Source of the DNA: Isoetes taiwanensis
Taxonomy: Eukaryota; Streptophyta; Lycopodiopsida; Isoetales; Isoetaceae
Reading direction: 5' to 3'
DNA length: 64,000 nt
Assembly: GCA_021234155.1 (NCBI GenBank)
Contig: JAJEKV010000008.1
Coordinates: 20,307,959-20,371,958, forward strand
Position numbers and translations under genes: made by a program. Below the pieces are notes generated by a model, which worked only from the letters and a program-made list of their open reading frames with translations, had not been told where the DNA came from and did no database searches. Positions 11,930-22,891 of the stretch are shown one piece after another (the first letter of the stretch is position 1; each line of letters starts with the position of its first letter).

Positions 11930-12850
11930 GTTATTCAGTTACTATTACTTGCAGACGACGTAGTGTTAATTTCCAAATTAGCTAGCATTTTAATCTACTA
12001 CATGTTTTTTATGCTGAGAACTGGTAGACATGACAATACAATATTTTCCATCGAACGAATACCCTTACAGAAAGTGAAGGATTATATCTTGTGTCGAAAT
12101 ATTACACAATTACAGGTGGAATGTGAGAGCTCAAAAGAGAGTCTTACGAGTTTTGTGAATTCTATGTGGTATGCATCAACAATGCAGGACTAATAATTTT
12201 GACCATTGGCATTTAAGACGGTTGTTATTTGGCATGCAAATGAAGCCAATAATCCTTTATGGCAGTCCTATCTGGGGGTCTAGCTTATCAAGGAAGGACT
12301 GAAATGAAATAGAAAAGGTGCAGAAAAGGTTCTTGCTTGGGGAATAGAGACCCAAATACCATATGAGATGTTATTAGCATAAGCGAGTATGCTTCCACTA
12401 GAGGTGGAGGCTCTTTGCTGAACCGTATCTTAATAGGATACTACACATGGAGCATGAAAGATTTTCTAAATTGGCTCTAGAGCAGTATATACCTAAAGTT
12501 TGGTATTTTGCTGTCAAACAATGGGCACAAAGATGGTTGAATAATGCAATTTGACCTACATCACTTAAATCTCAGGAGGTCTATACAAGATTTCTGAAAT
12601 AGTTGTAAAGAGAATGTCGATACTTGAGTTAGAAGGAGATATTAAACATCAGTGTTATCTGACTAAGATAAATGACTTACATGAGTATAGGGAATAACAA
12701 TATTTTTCTTTCCCTTATAGACACAAGAAATCGAATGCTCATTTCTCAACTAAGACTATCTTCACATACACTTCATATAGAGACTGGAAGGTGAATGGTA
12801 CTTCCCATAATCAGAGTTTTTTCCTAGATATTTAGAGCTAGAACTTTAAA
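11930..12850 (+). pseudogene. LINE remnant C (RT catalytic block and C-terminal region)
   Basis: The words LLLADDVVLIS at about 11945-11980 match the YADD block of LINE RT with leucine in place of tyrosine. The central part of the domain is then missing, and from about 12210 shifted frames read KPIILYGSPIWG, EVEALYLNRILHMEHERFSKLALEQY and WAQRWLNN. From about 12715 they read LIDTRNRMLISQLRL followed by HTLHIETGRW. These are familiar C-terminal LINE words. Many stops occur. It is a different subfamily from remnants A and B, judging by the words that do not match theirs. Confidence 0.7.
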
Positions 12851-12959
12851 TTAAGGAGCTTGCATTCTTGAGATGTGCTTCACATGCAAATATTTGAAAT
12901 AGATATGGCAGTCAGGCAACCACTCTAAAAGATCTGTTTAAAATGCCAACACATCTTCT

Positions 12960-13690
12960 AAGTTCATATGTGAAGGCTACCTGGAAAGAAAGGAAAGATA
13001 TAGTGAGCCTGCTTGGATTGATGACTACTTATGCTTTAGACTTTCTAGAACATTAATAGTCAGCTTCGAATAAGTATTGCATATCATCCTCAGACTGATG
13101 AACAAGTTGAGCGGTTAATCAAGTTCTTTAAGACATGCTAAGAATGTATCTGATGGATCATCCTCATACTTGGGACTCTATCTTACCACTTGCAGAATTT
13201 TCTTACAACAAATACATATCAGGATTCCCTAAGGATGAGTGATTTCCAACACCTTATGGAGAAGATTGTAGATGTACTTTGGTAATTGGCGCGATTCTTT
13301 GTGTCAAATTGAGGTTTCTAATCAGATGATCCAAGTAGTTGAAAGAGCAACTGAAAGTTTTCCGTCACAATTTACAAATTGCACAAAATAGGCAAAAGCA
13401 ATACGCAAACCAGAAGAGGCGTGCTTGTGAGTGTGCTATAGGGAACAAGGTATTTCTAAGGATAAATTTGAAGCAAATTTCTTTAAAAATCCCCAAAGCT
13501 AAGAAATTAGCTCCATGATTTTCCGAACTATTTGAAGTTATTGAGCGAGTTGGATCTCAAGATTGCCAATTAAACTTGCCAAGCCCTCTAAGAGTTCATA
13601 ATGTATTTATGTGAGTAGTCTTCATTGATGATTTGTTCGCACAAGATGCACAAACATTACTAAAACTACAACCTTAGAAACTGAAATTCA
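12960..13690 (+). pseudogene. Ty3/gypsy integrase C-terminal fragment
   Basis: At about 13060-13120 a frame reads ISIAYHPQTDEQVERLIKF, the conserved AYHPQTDGQTER block of gypsy integrases. At 13340-13690, shifted frames give a basic stretch (NRQKQYANQKRR), then LFEVIERVGSQDCQLNLP and RVHNVF. This is the GPF..I.RVG..AY.L.LP...RVHNVFH segment that precedes the chromodomain. Stops every 30-60 bases show long decay. It lies on the opposite strand from the pol remnant starting at 14044, so they are separate copies. Confidence 0.75.
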
Positions 13691-14043
13691 AAAACTGAGG
13701 AACCAAGAAATCAAGAAATATGTGTGCATGGGGAATTTTATTTGGAGGGTTTTTTTGAAGATGGCTTGGAGGGTTTTATAGAAGAATATTCTCATGTGGT
13801 AGGATAGAATGATCTCTACTTCCTCGCATTTAGAGTATCTTAAGCTTACATGGAAGACTGCATGAACTTTTAGATGAGCGGGTAAGTCAAGCGTATATGA
13901 TTCTTATTCGTTTAACAATTTTAAAAGGCCCCGCCCATCTTGGAACAAGTTTCTTACAATTGACGAAGCGGAGCTTCGCTTGCTTCACTTTTATCTTGAG
14001 CAAAACTTTATGTCCCACAACAAACTCTCATGGAGTTCTATGT

Positions 14044-14757
14044 CTATCTGCTAGACTCTTCTGATGTGCCCTTGTTGCTAGAAGATATTCTCGCACTTCT
14101 TCCACAAATTGCTGCATATCTGCTAGAAGTTGTTGAGAAACTTCTATTTTGGATACTAGATTGTGCCAGGGTCAAGCATTGATAGCCGTAATTGATTATG
14201 AAGGAAGACATCTTCGATGACTCTTGCTTCGTACTATTGTATACAAACTCGACTAGGTGGATGTAATCGGCCCATTTGGAATGCTTCTTCCAAACATAGT
14301 TTCTCAACATATCCTCCAAGATTTTGTTGGTGCACTCTGTGTACCCATCTATTTGCGGATGATAAGCAGAACTCATCCACAACTTGGTGCAGATAGTGTT
14401 GAAGAAGTCTTGCCAAAAGGCGCTGATGAAATTTGGATCTCTATCAGAGATGATCGCCCTGGGCATTCTATGCAATCTAAAAACCTCCTTGATAAACAAT
14501 AAGGTTGTATCCAAAGTTGTGTCTGTGGTACGACAAGGTAAGAAATGTGCCATCTTAGATAATTTATCTATCCCAACCATCAAGGCATCAAAGCCCCTTG
14601 CTGTCCTTGGAAGGCCTATTATGAAATTCATGCTGACAGCTTCCCACTTGGCGTCTGACACCGCCAAAGGTTCCAAGGCATTCGGGATTCAAGGTTGTTC
14701 CGCCTTTGTCTGCTGACACAACTGGCACTCCTGGATATACCTGGCTATCTGCTTCTT
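14044..14757 (-). pseudogene. Gypsy integrase core
   Basis: The frame from 14676 down to 14044 has the retroviral-type integrase core. The first catalytic Asp lies in VGIDKLSKMAHF, the second in ISDRDPNFIS..FW, then AYHPQ, and the Glu of the DD35E triad is probably the one in TECTNKILEDMLR. Just upstream (about 14757-14700) another frame gives an ECQLCQQTKA word, the C-x2-C of the HHCC zinc domain. The core is readable for about 150 residues, so decay is moderate, but the zinc domain and core lie in different frames. Confidence 0.88.
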
Positions 14758-15164
14758 CATTCCCAACCAGAAGTAGCTATTTCTAAGGCCTTTGTAAATT
14801 TTGCATGGCCGACAGTAAGAATATTATGCATGTCATGTAATATTAGCTTCCTTACTCCTGATGCTTCAGGTACATATAACTTGTTCTTGTGGTATAAGAG
14901 ATTGCCTTCCTTTTTAGAATGTTTGAAGGTCTCTTTTTCCTTATCCATGCTTGCGCTCTTGCAAAGACTAATCCAGACATGCTTGAATTCTATGCTAGAA
15001 GGAATAGCTTCCTCTATCTTCTTACCGAATTCGCTTGACAAATTGGAGATGGCATGGCAATGCACTTGAGTCTCTAGTGGCCATCGAGAGTGCGCGTCAG
15101 CAACCACATTTAATTCGCTTGGCTTATATACTATCTCAAAATCATATTTCTCAAGGAATTCCAT
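14757..15164 (-). pseudogene. RNase H C-terminus and integrase linker
   Basis: The frame opens with YDFEIVYKPSELNVVADAHSR, the usual end of the gypsy RNase H (I.Y.PG..N.VADALSR) with ALSR changed to AHSR. A linker then leads to LLYHKNKLYVPEASGVRKLIL and the H...H pair of the integrase zinc domain (HDMHN...GHAKF). The order and spacing fit gypsy pol exactly. Confidence 0.88.
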
Positions 15165-15353
15165 CCAATGCCGCTACACCAAGTGGAGGAGTGATTGCGT
15201 TTTGATATACTGGAGACCCTGACGATCAGTATCCAACTGGAATTTTCTTCCAAGTAAATAGTATCTTCATACCCAAAGAGCTCTTACAACTGCTTTAGAA
15301 GCTCTTGGTCATATGTTGGGTGGTATTGTCTGGCCTCATTCATCTTCTTAAAG

Positions 15354-16265
15354 TCATAGGCTACTACTCTTCCTTCTTGCATGAGAATTTAGTTTACTTG
15401 CGTCCATTCCTACTGGCTTATCCTTGTTTGAATCTAGTAGGGTGAGCATTGATGCTGTTGTCAAGGCTTCTTTGAATTTTTTGAAAGAAGCTTGAACGTT
15501 CTCTAGCCAATGTGCCATACAATCCTTTACTTTCTTATTCTTAGTAAGGTCCGACAAGAGGGATGCAGAGTCCTTTACAAACTTTCGATAGTAGGCTGCT
15601 AACTCAAGAATGCTTCTCAAGAGACATTCTTTGGTGCTGGCCAATCTACTATGGCTTCTATTTTTGCCAGATCGGTGGAGATTCCCTCCGCTATGACCAC
15701 ATGCCTCAAATATTCATTCTACCTGTTGTAAAATGATACTTCGAAAGCTTGTCAAACAAGTGGTGCCATCTTAACTTCTTCAAGACTCTCCTCAAATGGA
15801 CTGCATACTCTTCCATTGATTTGCTATAGATCAAGATGTCGTTGAAGAAAGTGATGACGACTTCGTCTAAGAAATCCCTGAAGGTGTCATTCGTCAAGCC
15901 ATGAAAGTCACTGGAGTGTTTGATAGACCAAAGGACATGATTGTAAACGTAAAGTGTCCATACCGCATTCTAAAAGCAGTCTTATGAATATCTTCCTCTA
16001 TGATACTTATTTCATGGTATCTCAACCTTAGATCAATTTTGGAGAAGACCCTTGCTCGAAGAGCTGATCAATTAGATCATATGCTCTTGGCAATGCATAT
16101 ATATTTTTTTATCATTTGCTTATTAAGCTGATAATAATCAATGCACGTTCTTAGACTTCCATCTTTCTTCTTTACAAAAAGAATGGAGGCTCCAAACGGT
16201 GATACGCTTGGCCGAATAAATTCAAGCTCTAGCAATTCATGCAATTGCTTCCTTGACTTTAGCAA
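15354..16265 (-). pseudogene. Gypsy reverse transcriptase remnant with mutated catalytic box
   Basis: Three frames carry RT blocks. 16265-16077 has the [10 protein letters not shown] and CIDY words, the latter containing the first catalytic Asp. 15897-15706 has FFNDILIYS, in which the usual FLDDILIYS box has lost one of its two aspartates to asparagine. 15644-15354 has the connection region LRSILELAAYYRKFVK. The intermediate blocks around 16020-15900 are shifted but recognisable. The N for D change alone would inactivate the polymerase. Confidence 0.85.
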
Positions 16266-16614
16266 CTATGAGGTCATACTTCCCAATGCCGATGACTTTG
16301 GTACCAATGCTTAACTTTGCTCTGCCTAAGGTGATGTTAAAGTTGACTGTTGTTCCTTTGATGTTGCGAATTGTTTCGTGTTGCCATAATTACCGTTCTA
16401 GGTCTAGACTTAAGAGTCTTACTCTTGAAGATGTCTGCCATCTAGGAGGTACAAAGTTATGTGTTAATGAAAAATTTATGTATGACCACAAAATTTTGTC
16501 GACATGGCATTTTCATTAGGCACCCAAGATTATTCATATAATTATTTTTGTTCTAGATCTAATCTATACTCTAGAATTCTCCCCTTCTTAATTATTACCC
16601 TTTTAAAATAGCCC

Positions 16615-17227
16615 TGTTAGTCCTGTACATACTGGTACAGGACTATTCATGTACACGACGGACCAGGTCAAGAACAAGGATCCACAGACAGGTGCAGGTC
16701 AGTCGTCAAAAGCCCATCAGAAGACTAAGCAGCAGACCAAGCAGCAGACCACGCAGAAGGCCACGGGCACACCAAAGAAGAGGCCGAGAACAGACAAGTG
16801 ACGGGCCGTCAGCGTCAGCGTCAGCATGATTTCAGGCACCTCAAGAGGCACCGCCAACATTCCTGCAAATCAGGCCTCCTTCCAGGAGTCGGCACCGAGA
16901 TCTGACAGAGTATCTATATTGGGCCAAAGGCCATTGTACTATATATATGAGTAGAGCTAGCATTCGAGTTTTAGATGAGTTTTTGGTCTTGTCTCCATTT
17001 GGTTTCTCTCTATTTCTCTATTGCGACAGCTCATGTATCATCATTGATATCAAGGAGTTTTGTTCTCATCATTGTGTTCTCATTGTTTTCTTTTGTTCTC
17101 TCTCTTTTCCTTTTCCTTTGTTTCTTTTGCAAATCCCGCGTGACACAACTACCGGATTCTCCTGTTTGATCCACGGGTCCTCACAGAGGGCTGTCTTGCA
17201 GGAGTTCCCGAACTCAGACCCCAAACA
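16615..17227 (+). repeat. Putative 5' LTR of a second gypsy-type element
   Basis: The segment begins TGTTAGTCC and ends CCAAACA, giving the TG...CA termini of LTRs. A primer-binding site starts two bases after it. The interior has a TATA-like run (tactatatatatgag, about 16938-16952) and a T/C-rich tract (17085-17130), as often seen in the LTR promoter and leader. No second copy of this LTR is in the window, so the length (613 bp) is a prediction from the ends only. Confidence 0.6.
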
Positions 17228-17228
17228 C

Positions 17229-17244
17229 TGTCGCCGCTGCCGGG
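17229..17244 (+). other. Primer-binding site complementary to tRNA-Asp (degraded)
   Basis: The bases tgtcgccgctgccggg match the common plant gypsy primer site TGGCGCCGTTGCCGGG at 14 of 16 positions. That site pairs with the 3' end of tRNA-Asp. Its position two bases after a CA terminus supports the LTR call just upstream. Confidence 0.65.
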
Positions 17245-17275
17245 TCTGATTTTTCTTTTGTTCCTTCTTTCCATC

Positions 17276-17797
17276 ATGTCGGCACATGGTTTCACTCCTG
17301 AAGAACTTCTTTGCCAAACGGCGGCTCGTTTGGAGCGCCATCAATGACGCAAGGCTGTTCGGGATATGTATGACACTGCCTATGACATTGAGGGTGGTCG
17401 TGTCCGCTCCAGAGCTCAGTCGGCACCTCCTACTCCTCGTGCTCATTCTCGACCAGGGTCTCCCCCTGTGTGCCGGCATTGCTCTCAACCTCAGTCGCCC
17501 CATCACACGCCTGTTCAGCCCATGCCTCACTATTTCCAGACTCCTGAAAGCACCTATATTCATATACCTTCAGGCCACACCCCTCTGCCATCACAACCTT
17601 CTTCACCTCCTGCAAGGATGGGCTACCCTCAAGTGTCCTTTGGCCCTCCCCACGTTCACGAATTTCAGACTTCTCCATCTTTTCAGCACGCTCTTCCTGT
17701 TTACCAACTTACTGATCTCAAGCCTAATGAGGAGGGCTCTCATGGTCCTTCCCCACCAGATGCTACTGTTGCCCCCAAAGGGCAACATACATACTAA
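17276..17797 (+). pseudogene. gag-like first frame behind the primer site, one in-frame stop
   Basis: The first ATG after the primer site (17276) opens MSAHGFTPEELLCQTAARLERHQ. A TGA at about 17345 then interrupts the same frame, which goes on to 17797. The remainder is rich in Pro, Ser, His and Gln (HTPVQPMPHYFQTPES, PLPSQPSSPPARMGYP), a low-complexity N-terminal region often found in plant gag proteins. No capsid or zinc-knuckle block follows: beyond 17800 the sequence is AT-rich and closed. The gag call depends on position, not on a conserved domain. Confidence 0.5.
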
Positions 17798-18149
17798 TCA
17801 TTGGTTTATGCTTGAAGATTAGGTCAAAGTTTGGAAGACCTTGATAGGGGACATTGATGTTGAAGTCAAATTTGGGAAAAGATAACTTATTTTGAAGTCA
17901 AACTATGCACTAGAAGACTCTGGGTTGACTAACGATTGGAAGATGTTTTTTAAAGATTGGAAGTCATTATAGTTGAAGTTTGGAAGATTCCATGGTATTT
18001 ATATCTCAAGTTCTTAGCCATTGTTGCCAAATACCCCTTATAACCATGTTCCCATTTTTTAACCCTTACATCCGTACTTTCACTAAGGAGCTTCCATTTT
18101 CCTTTCATTTTCATTGCCACCTTCATTTTTGCCATTTATATTACTTCCT

Positions 18150-19550
18150 ACCATGGCTCTCGTGTGTTTCATATATTGGTCTCTTGCTACATTGAAGGGA
18201 ATCCATGCCTTGGGTCAACACCCCATATAGCCCAAGCCTTATGAAAATTTGGGGATTCACAAAACCACCAAGCTAAAACTTGTGTTCAAAATTCTATGGT
18301 GGTAGCCTTGTTTAAAATGCCAATCCTCCCTTATTTTCGATTATTCAACCTTGAAAACCATTGGAATAATGCATAAATACGGATATACAGTGGCAAATAC
18401 ATAAAAGAAATATGAAAATACTCAGCCACCGTATCGTGGAAATAAGCCACGAACCCTATCCCATGGAACTTAGCTTGAATCACGCCTGAATCGATGCCAT
18501 GAGCTCTGCAACCTATCTATTCTTGGATTCCCGCACATTATCTACCCAACAAGCCTAAATTTAAGACCTAATATTCTGGAACCGTTAATGCTAAGAATAA
18601 ATACATGGGAAACATCTACAGAAGTTTCGAAGGCCCAGAAGTATTGAAGCGTCCATTACCATTGCAGTGCATGATTTCTTGATGATCTCCAAGCTATCTG
18701 AGCATTCCTTAGCCATTGGCAATGATTCATGGCTAATATTCTTCCATAAATTATTTTCCCAAGATTTTTTAACTGAGTTTATTGCTTGAATAGCATGAAC
18801 ACAGTATTATTATGATTATTTGATTGATACATCAATGAAAATCCCCTGTCAAGTTTGAAAATTTGATCTTTCATTATTTCTGCAACTTTTTGCCACCAAA
18901 ACATTGTTACAGAAACATTTTTCGTGATTCAAACTACTATTTTATCTTTTGCACATGCTTTTAGGCTCTATTCAGACCTGTGACAATTGAAATCATGCAA
19001 AAATACCTTATAGAACTCAAGATACAAAAATTTGCTTGCTGTTTTTCTGTGACAGTTCACTGACAGAATTTTTGATCGACTTTGAATTCCTTTTTCTCCC
19101 TCATACCAGTTCCAAATCACGCCAAGTTTTTTTCCACATGTGCCTACAACTGTTTTCTGATAGTCATTTCAAGAATCATACAAAAAGGATCAGTAAATCT
19201 CGAGATATCATCATTTGAGTGTGCAGACCTCATTTTATCTCAGGGAAGTGCACTGGCCAGATTTTCTGTCAACTTTGAACCCGATTTTCTCAGCCATTCC
19301 AGATCCAAATTGAGCCAAGTTTTTTCCCACATATCACCACAACTTTTTTCTGATTTCTCCTCCAAAAATCATTTGAAAAGGATCAGTACATCTCGAGATA
19401 TTCATGTCTGAGTGCAACTGCCTCATTTTTCTTCAGGGATCCTAAAGTAATTGATCTTTTCTTGCAAATTTTGCACCAAGATTGGTTGCCTTAAGCAACC
19501 TGGAGGTCCTAACCATGTAGGCTCCACTGAGGTTGGTCCAGGTGCCAGGT
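18150..19550 (+). repeat. Direct repeat copy 1, probable 5' LTR
   Basis: About 1.4 kb is shared with 23605-25020 in the same orientation, from 'cgtgtgtttcatatattgg' to 'ggtccaggtgccagg...ttgga'. A gag-like frame starts right after this copy, so the pair is best read as the two LTRs of one element, with this as the 5' copy. Neither end shows an unambiguous TG...CA boundary or primer site, so boundaries are approximate. The copies differ by many small substitutions and indels. Confidence 0.65.
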
Positions 19551-19554
19551 TTTG

Positions 19555-20165
19555 GATCAACATTTTGGAGGTCCTACCGAGATCTCTCCCCTGGTAGAGA
19601 TTACTCGAATGGCTTTTTACAATCAAGGTCCACCTTTTCAGATTGAAGTATGTATTCCTATTCCTTTACCAATCTTTGATGGCTCAAAAGATCCAGAGAA
19701 TTTTTTGGTACAATTTGAAAAATACTATGATGAGTATGGTTATAAGAAAGGGGAAAATGTGTAGTCTTTGGAAGATGTATGGAAAGTTTAAAACTGAAGG
19801 ATGGTTCTTGTTTGAGCAGAATTATGGTTGTGGAACTAATCGAAAGTGATCAGTTTTGATCCATACTTTTGTCCAAAGATTTAGCATTCTACATGATGAG
19901 ATGTTGATTGAGCAACTATATACTTTGAGAATAGAAGAGAAGGAAAGTGTACCTCATTATGTGGAGAGAGTGTGCTTATATATTCTTAGGTGCAAGAAGA
20001 GAAACTTGGAGCTACCAGCCAGCACCCACCTAATCCATTTTTTGTGCGAGGTCTCAAGCCATGTTTTCCAGTTTACAAGAAGATACGTAAGCTCCAAGCA
20101 AAAGGTACTTTTGATTCCATTTATGAAGCTTTTGAGAAGTCTAGTTGAAGCATTAGGGCGGATTT
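19555..20165 (+). pseudogene. Gypsy-type gag fragment between the direct repeats
   Basis: Reading across frames gives IPLPIFDGSKDPENFLVQFEK (gag start word F.G..DP..WL..FE), then IHTFVQRFSILHDEMLIEQLYTLR, then EEKESVPHYVERV. Last comes VRGLKPCFPVYKKIRKL followed by TFDSIYEAFEKS. This is the retrotransposon gag core in the right order, broken by at least three frameshifts. No protease, RT or integrase follows. At about 20165-20200 the sequence switches to material unlike any retroelement. Confidence 0.75.
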
Positions 20166-20203
20166 GGGGTCTGAAAATGGCCCTTATCTTGGGCTAAAGA
20201 TTT

Positions 20204-20443
20204 CCACGTCAGATTCGCCAGGACCAATCAGGTTTGCGCCTTTTTTACGAAAGTCAGTATTACTTGGCAGGTAGAAGGATGAGCAGGCTTACTTGGCATC
20301 CACATGGCGTATTTTCATAGGGGATGCCTGCGCTTTTATTGCAACCATTTTAATGGCCCGTATTTTTTGGGAGCCAAAATAATGGTGACTTTGACCGCCT
20401 ACTGTCAGCGTCACCAACTCCCTTGTCAAATTTTGGCGCCAAA
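20204..20443 (+). promoter_or_regulatory. Promoter-like cluster: CCACGTCA, CCAAT, E2F palindrome
   Basis: CCACGTCA (20204-20211) contains the ACGTCA hexamer of plant histone promoters. CCAAT lies at 20224-20228. TTTTGGCGCCAAA (20431-20443) is a perfect palindromic E2F site. The combination is typical of S-phase genes, and Arabidopsis CENH3 is reported to be E2F-regulated. The first downstream ATG is at 20512 (followed by a possible GTAATT donor) and the H3-like ATG is 1.6 kb away, so which gene this served is not shown. E2F-like words also occur by chance, but a 13-bp palindrome is less likely to. Confidence 0.5.
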
Positions 20444-20499
20444 CTTCTGTACTGTCACTCCGGCGCCTCTACGTGCATCCTCTCCGCCTTCACTCCTCA

Positions 20500-21990
20500 T
20501 CTGCAATCCATGTCTCCTGTAATTTCTGTGTTCTTGCCCCATTTACAGAACTCCCAAGGTCAAGAAGTGGGAGGTTTTGTCTCAATAGGTTCGTGGGTGA
20601 GTATGCTGCCATCAACGAGGGGCGAGCATAGAGTTAGCTTAACAAAGGCGATCAGGCGACGGCGGACACATTGGATAGGTAGGATAAAAGAGTTCAAGTT
20701 GAATTCTAGCGGCCGGAAAGTGGAAAGTATAACAATACGACATGCATATACCCCTTCTGATATGGCCAAAGAGCTAATCTCCACCAAAAACAGCTTCCCA
20801 AAATTGCCCGCAAATGGTAACCACCTTAAACGGATCACACGACGCCGGGTTAGTCGGCCTACTTAACTGCGTAGAGATAGTTTGGCTATCGCGGTGATCT
20901 TCTTATCTTTTCATTTCTTTTCGTTGACACGTGTTTACAAACAAATTTATTGTGCGAGGTTTATGTTTATCGACGTCGTGGATGTCATTCCCGGCCGAAA
21001 GTATTAGTAGTGTACTTGTCGTATCACATAGACATCGGAATTGTCCTTTTCCAAGGTATGGATGTCGTGGACCTTGCGGGGTATAGGCATCTGGTTTTAC
21101 GGACATGATTATAACGTAAAGGTCGTGAAACCGAGCTTGAGGCCGGTTGAATTGCCCCTTTAAGTGAACTTTGTAAGCCACGGACTAATGAGAACAATGT
21201 AATTGCAATGAAGAAATGCATGGTCGACGAGGTGCAAGCGGGAATGTCTCAAAAACGGAGGGTGAGGATGAGTTTCAAAATCTTCACACCGCTTTGAGGT
21301 ATTTGCTAACATATTCCGGATGGCGCAGGAAGTTCGAAAAGCCCTCAAGACATATATGCGTGCTTTCTCCCCGCCGATTTTGTGGATGGCTTATTTTTGG
21401 TTCCGACACGGGATGTTCGATTCCACGAATCATCGGTCAACTAACAGAGGTCCGCTGTGAAGTTAAGTCCTCCTTTAAGTTCGGATACTTTCTTCCAAAA
21501 CAATATTTATACGTTAATTGTCAACTAGAACGAAGGAAACAGAAAAAAGAGAGGCCGCACAACTTTTTGGGAGCCGTTTGAGGACCATAATAGACACTCA
21601 GATGCGGTGGATATTCGAGTATGGAGAGGGAGGAAGTCATTTATCGGCCACCATGGAAAGTTTAATGGCCATTATCGAGCTAAGAGTGCTAATGGAGACA
21701 GAGGAAATTGTCGGCGACTTCCATTATTTTATTGATGGCATTAGGGTTGGTTACGAGGCAAGAGGGAAATGTAAAGTTTAGTGAGTTCGCGATCAACAAG
21801 AAATTGTCTATCGCTAGCAGCTTTGAATCTCGGTTTTTATTTGTGTTTTTGTCGATGTTTTTAGGGTTCCGTATTTTGTCCGATATTTTTTAGGGTTCCG
21901 CACAATTATTTAAAAACGTTACCATCATATTTTACTTTAACTTGTTTTTTACTATTTATCTCCCCGCCGAGTTGTCTATTTTTGTCGGTG
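20500..21990 (+). other. Unassigned part of the insert upstream of the H3-like frame
   Basis: Several mid-length plus-strand frames occur (21216-21581, 121 codons; 21518-21781, 87 codons), with a sensible residue mix but no domain I recognise. One frame reads LRTIIDTQMRWIFEYGEGG followed by a helix-like run (MESLMAIIELRVLMETEEIV). They overlap in different frames and could be one gene broken by indels, or introns and exons of a gene driven by the E2F site. Words such as 'ttgtcggcg' and 'ttagggttccg' repeat near 21840-21900. Confidence 0.3.
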
Positions 21991-22024
21991 TTCGTAGTAT
22001 AAAAGCGTCATCCGCCGAGAAGCC

Positions 22025-22891
22025 ATGGCAAGAACTAAGCAAACCGCAAGGATCCATCCAGTGGTGTAAGGCCGGTGATTACATTAGTCCGCCTTCTTCA
22101 TCGACTCTCAAGTCTCGATAGAGATTCTCCTCCTCCGACCATGCCTACCGTGAAGACCCGGAAAAGAAACTGCATGAGGCATCTGGGAGAAGCAGCCCGA
22201 GGAGTAGGGAGGTGCACTCCGGTTCGGAGACAGAGGATGAAATGTGAGAGACCGGCGAGCAGAATATGATGCCGGATTAATTATTGGGCAGCCGCCTCTT
22301 CTTGCTCTTCCTGCTCCTCCTGTTCCTCCTGTGGAGGTGCCAGGACCTTCAAATCAGAGGAGGAGGCCCAACGCCAGAAAGGGGAAGGCGACCAGGAATG
22401 TGAGGAGGCGGCGGGAAGAGTCGGCCGAGGAAACTACTGCAGATGCGGGGTGAGGAGGCGGCCGGAAGAGTCGGCCGAGCAACAGGCTCCAAATGCTGGG
22501 GTGGGTGAGGGTAGAGGCCGGAAGCGGAAGACGAAGCCTGGTATTAAAGCGCTTCGCGAGATTAAGAAGTATCAGAAGAGCACTGAGATGGTCATTCCGC
22601 GTCTCCCATTTGCCAGGCTCGTGAGAGAGATTCTGCAAGAGTGTGGTGCGATACATCATACCGATTCTGTAATTCAAGCAAGCGCCTTAAATGCTCTTCA
22701 AATGGCTTCGAAGCAGTTGGTGTCGGTCCGTTCGAGGACTCGCAGACTTTGCAGCAATACATGCCAAGCGGGTAACTGTCATGCCCAAGGACATGCGCCT
22801 CGTCTTACGCATAAGGGATCCCGAGTACTATGGTCAAAATTTTATGGCTGAATACAACAAGAAGAAAGACCCCCCAGGAAAAAGGCCGTGA
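22025..22891 (+). pseudogene. Divergent histone H3 frame resembling centromeric H3 (CENH3-like), frame broken
   Basis: The ATG at 22025 opens MARTKQTAR, the canonical H3 N-terminus, after which the frame breaks. A basic, Pro-rich tail of about 170 codons follows (22060-22520), with two tandem copies of an RRR.EESAE unit. The histone fold begins near 22535 with [17 protein letters not shown] and [13 protein letters not shown]. It continues through NALQMAS (to about 22713), then in another frame [20 protein letters not shown] and LRIRD. A C-terminal extension of about 23 residues ends at 22891. Loop 1, between REILQ and ALQ, is 18 residues against 14 in canonical H3. A long tail and long loop 1 are CENH3 traits. 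At least three small indels break the frame in this assembly. A viral or ordinary H3 pseudogene is less likely but not excluded. Confidence 0.75.
22406..22500 (+). repeat. Tandem ~50-bp duplication in the H3-like tail
   Basis: Two adjacent copies begin 'gaggaggcggcgggaagag' and 'gaggaggcggccggaagag' and encode [16 protein letters not shown] and [16 protein letters not shown]. The second copy has diverged after the SAE word. The repeat lengthens the N-terminal tail. A TGA lies between the copies in the upstream frame. Confidence 0.7.

Larger units (their letters stand above)
14044..16270 (-). mobile_element. Minus-strand Ty3/gypsy pol remnant (RT, RNase H, integrase)
   Basis: Read on the minus strand, blocks appear in the gypsy order RT, RNase H, integrase. 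The RT start (about 16265-16077) has the words [29 protein letters not shown]. The RT catalytic region (about 15897-15706) is followed by the RT-RNase H connection with YYRKFV (about 15644-15354), then by RNase H end and integrase zinc domain, and integrase core. Stops and shifts separate every block. No LTR or polypurine tract was recognised next to it, so this is an internal fragment. Confidence 0.9.
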
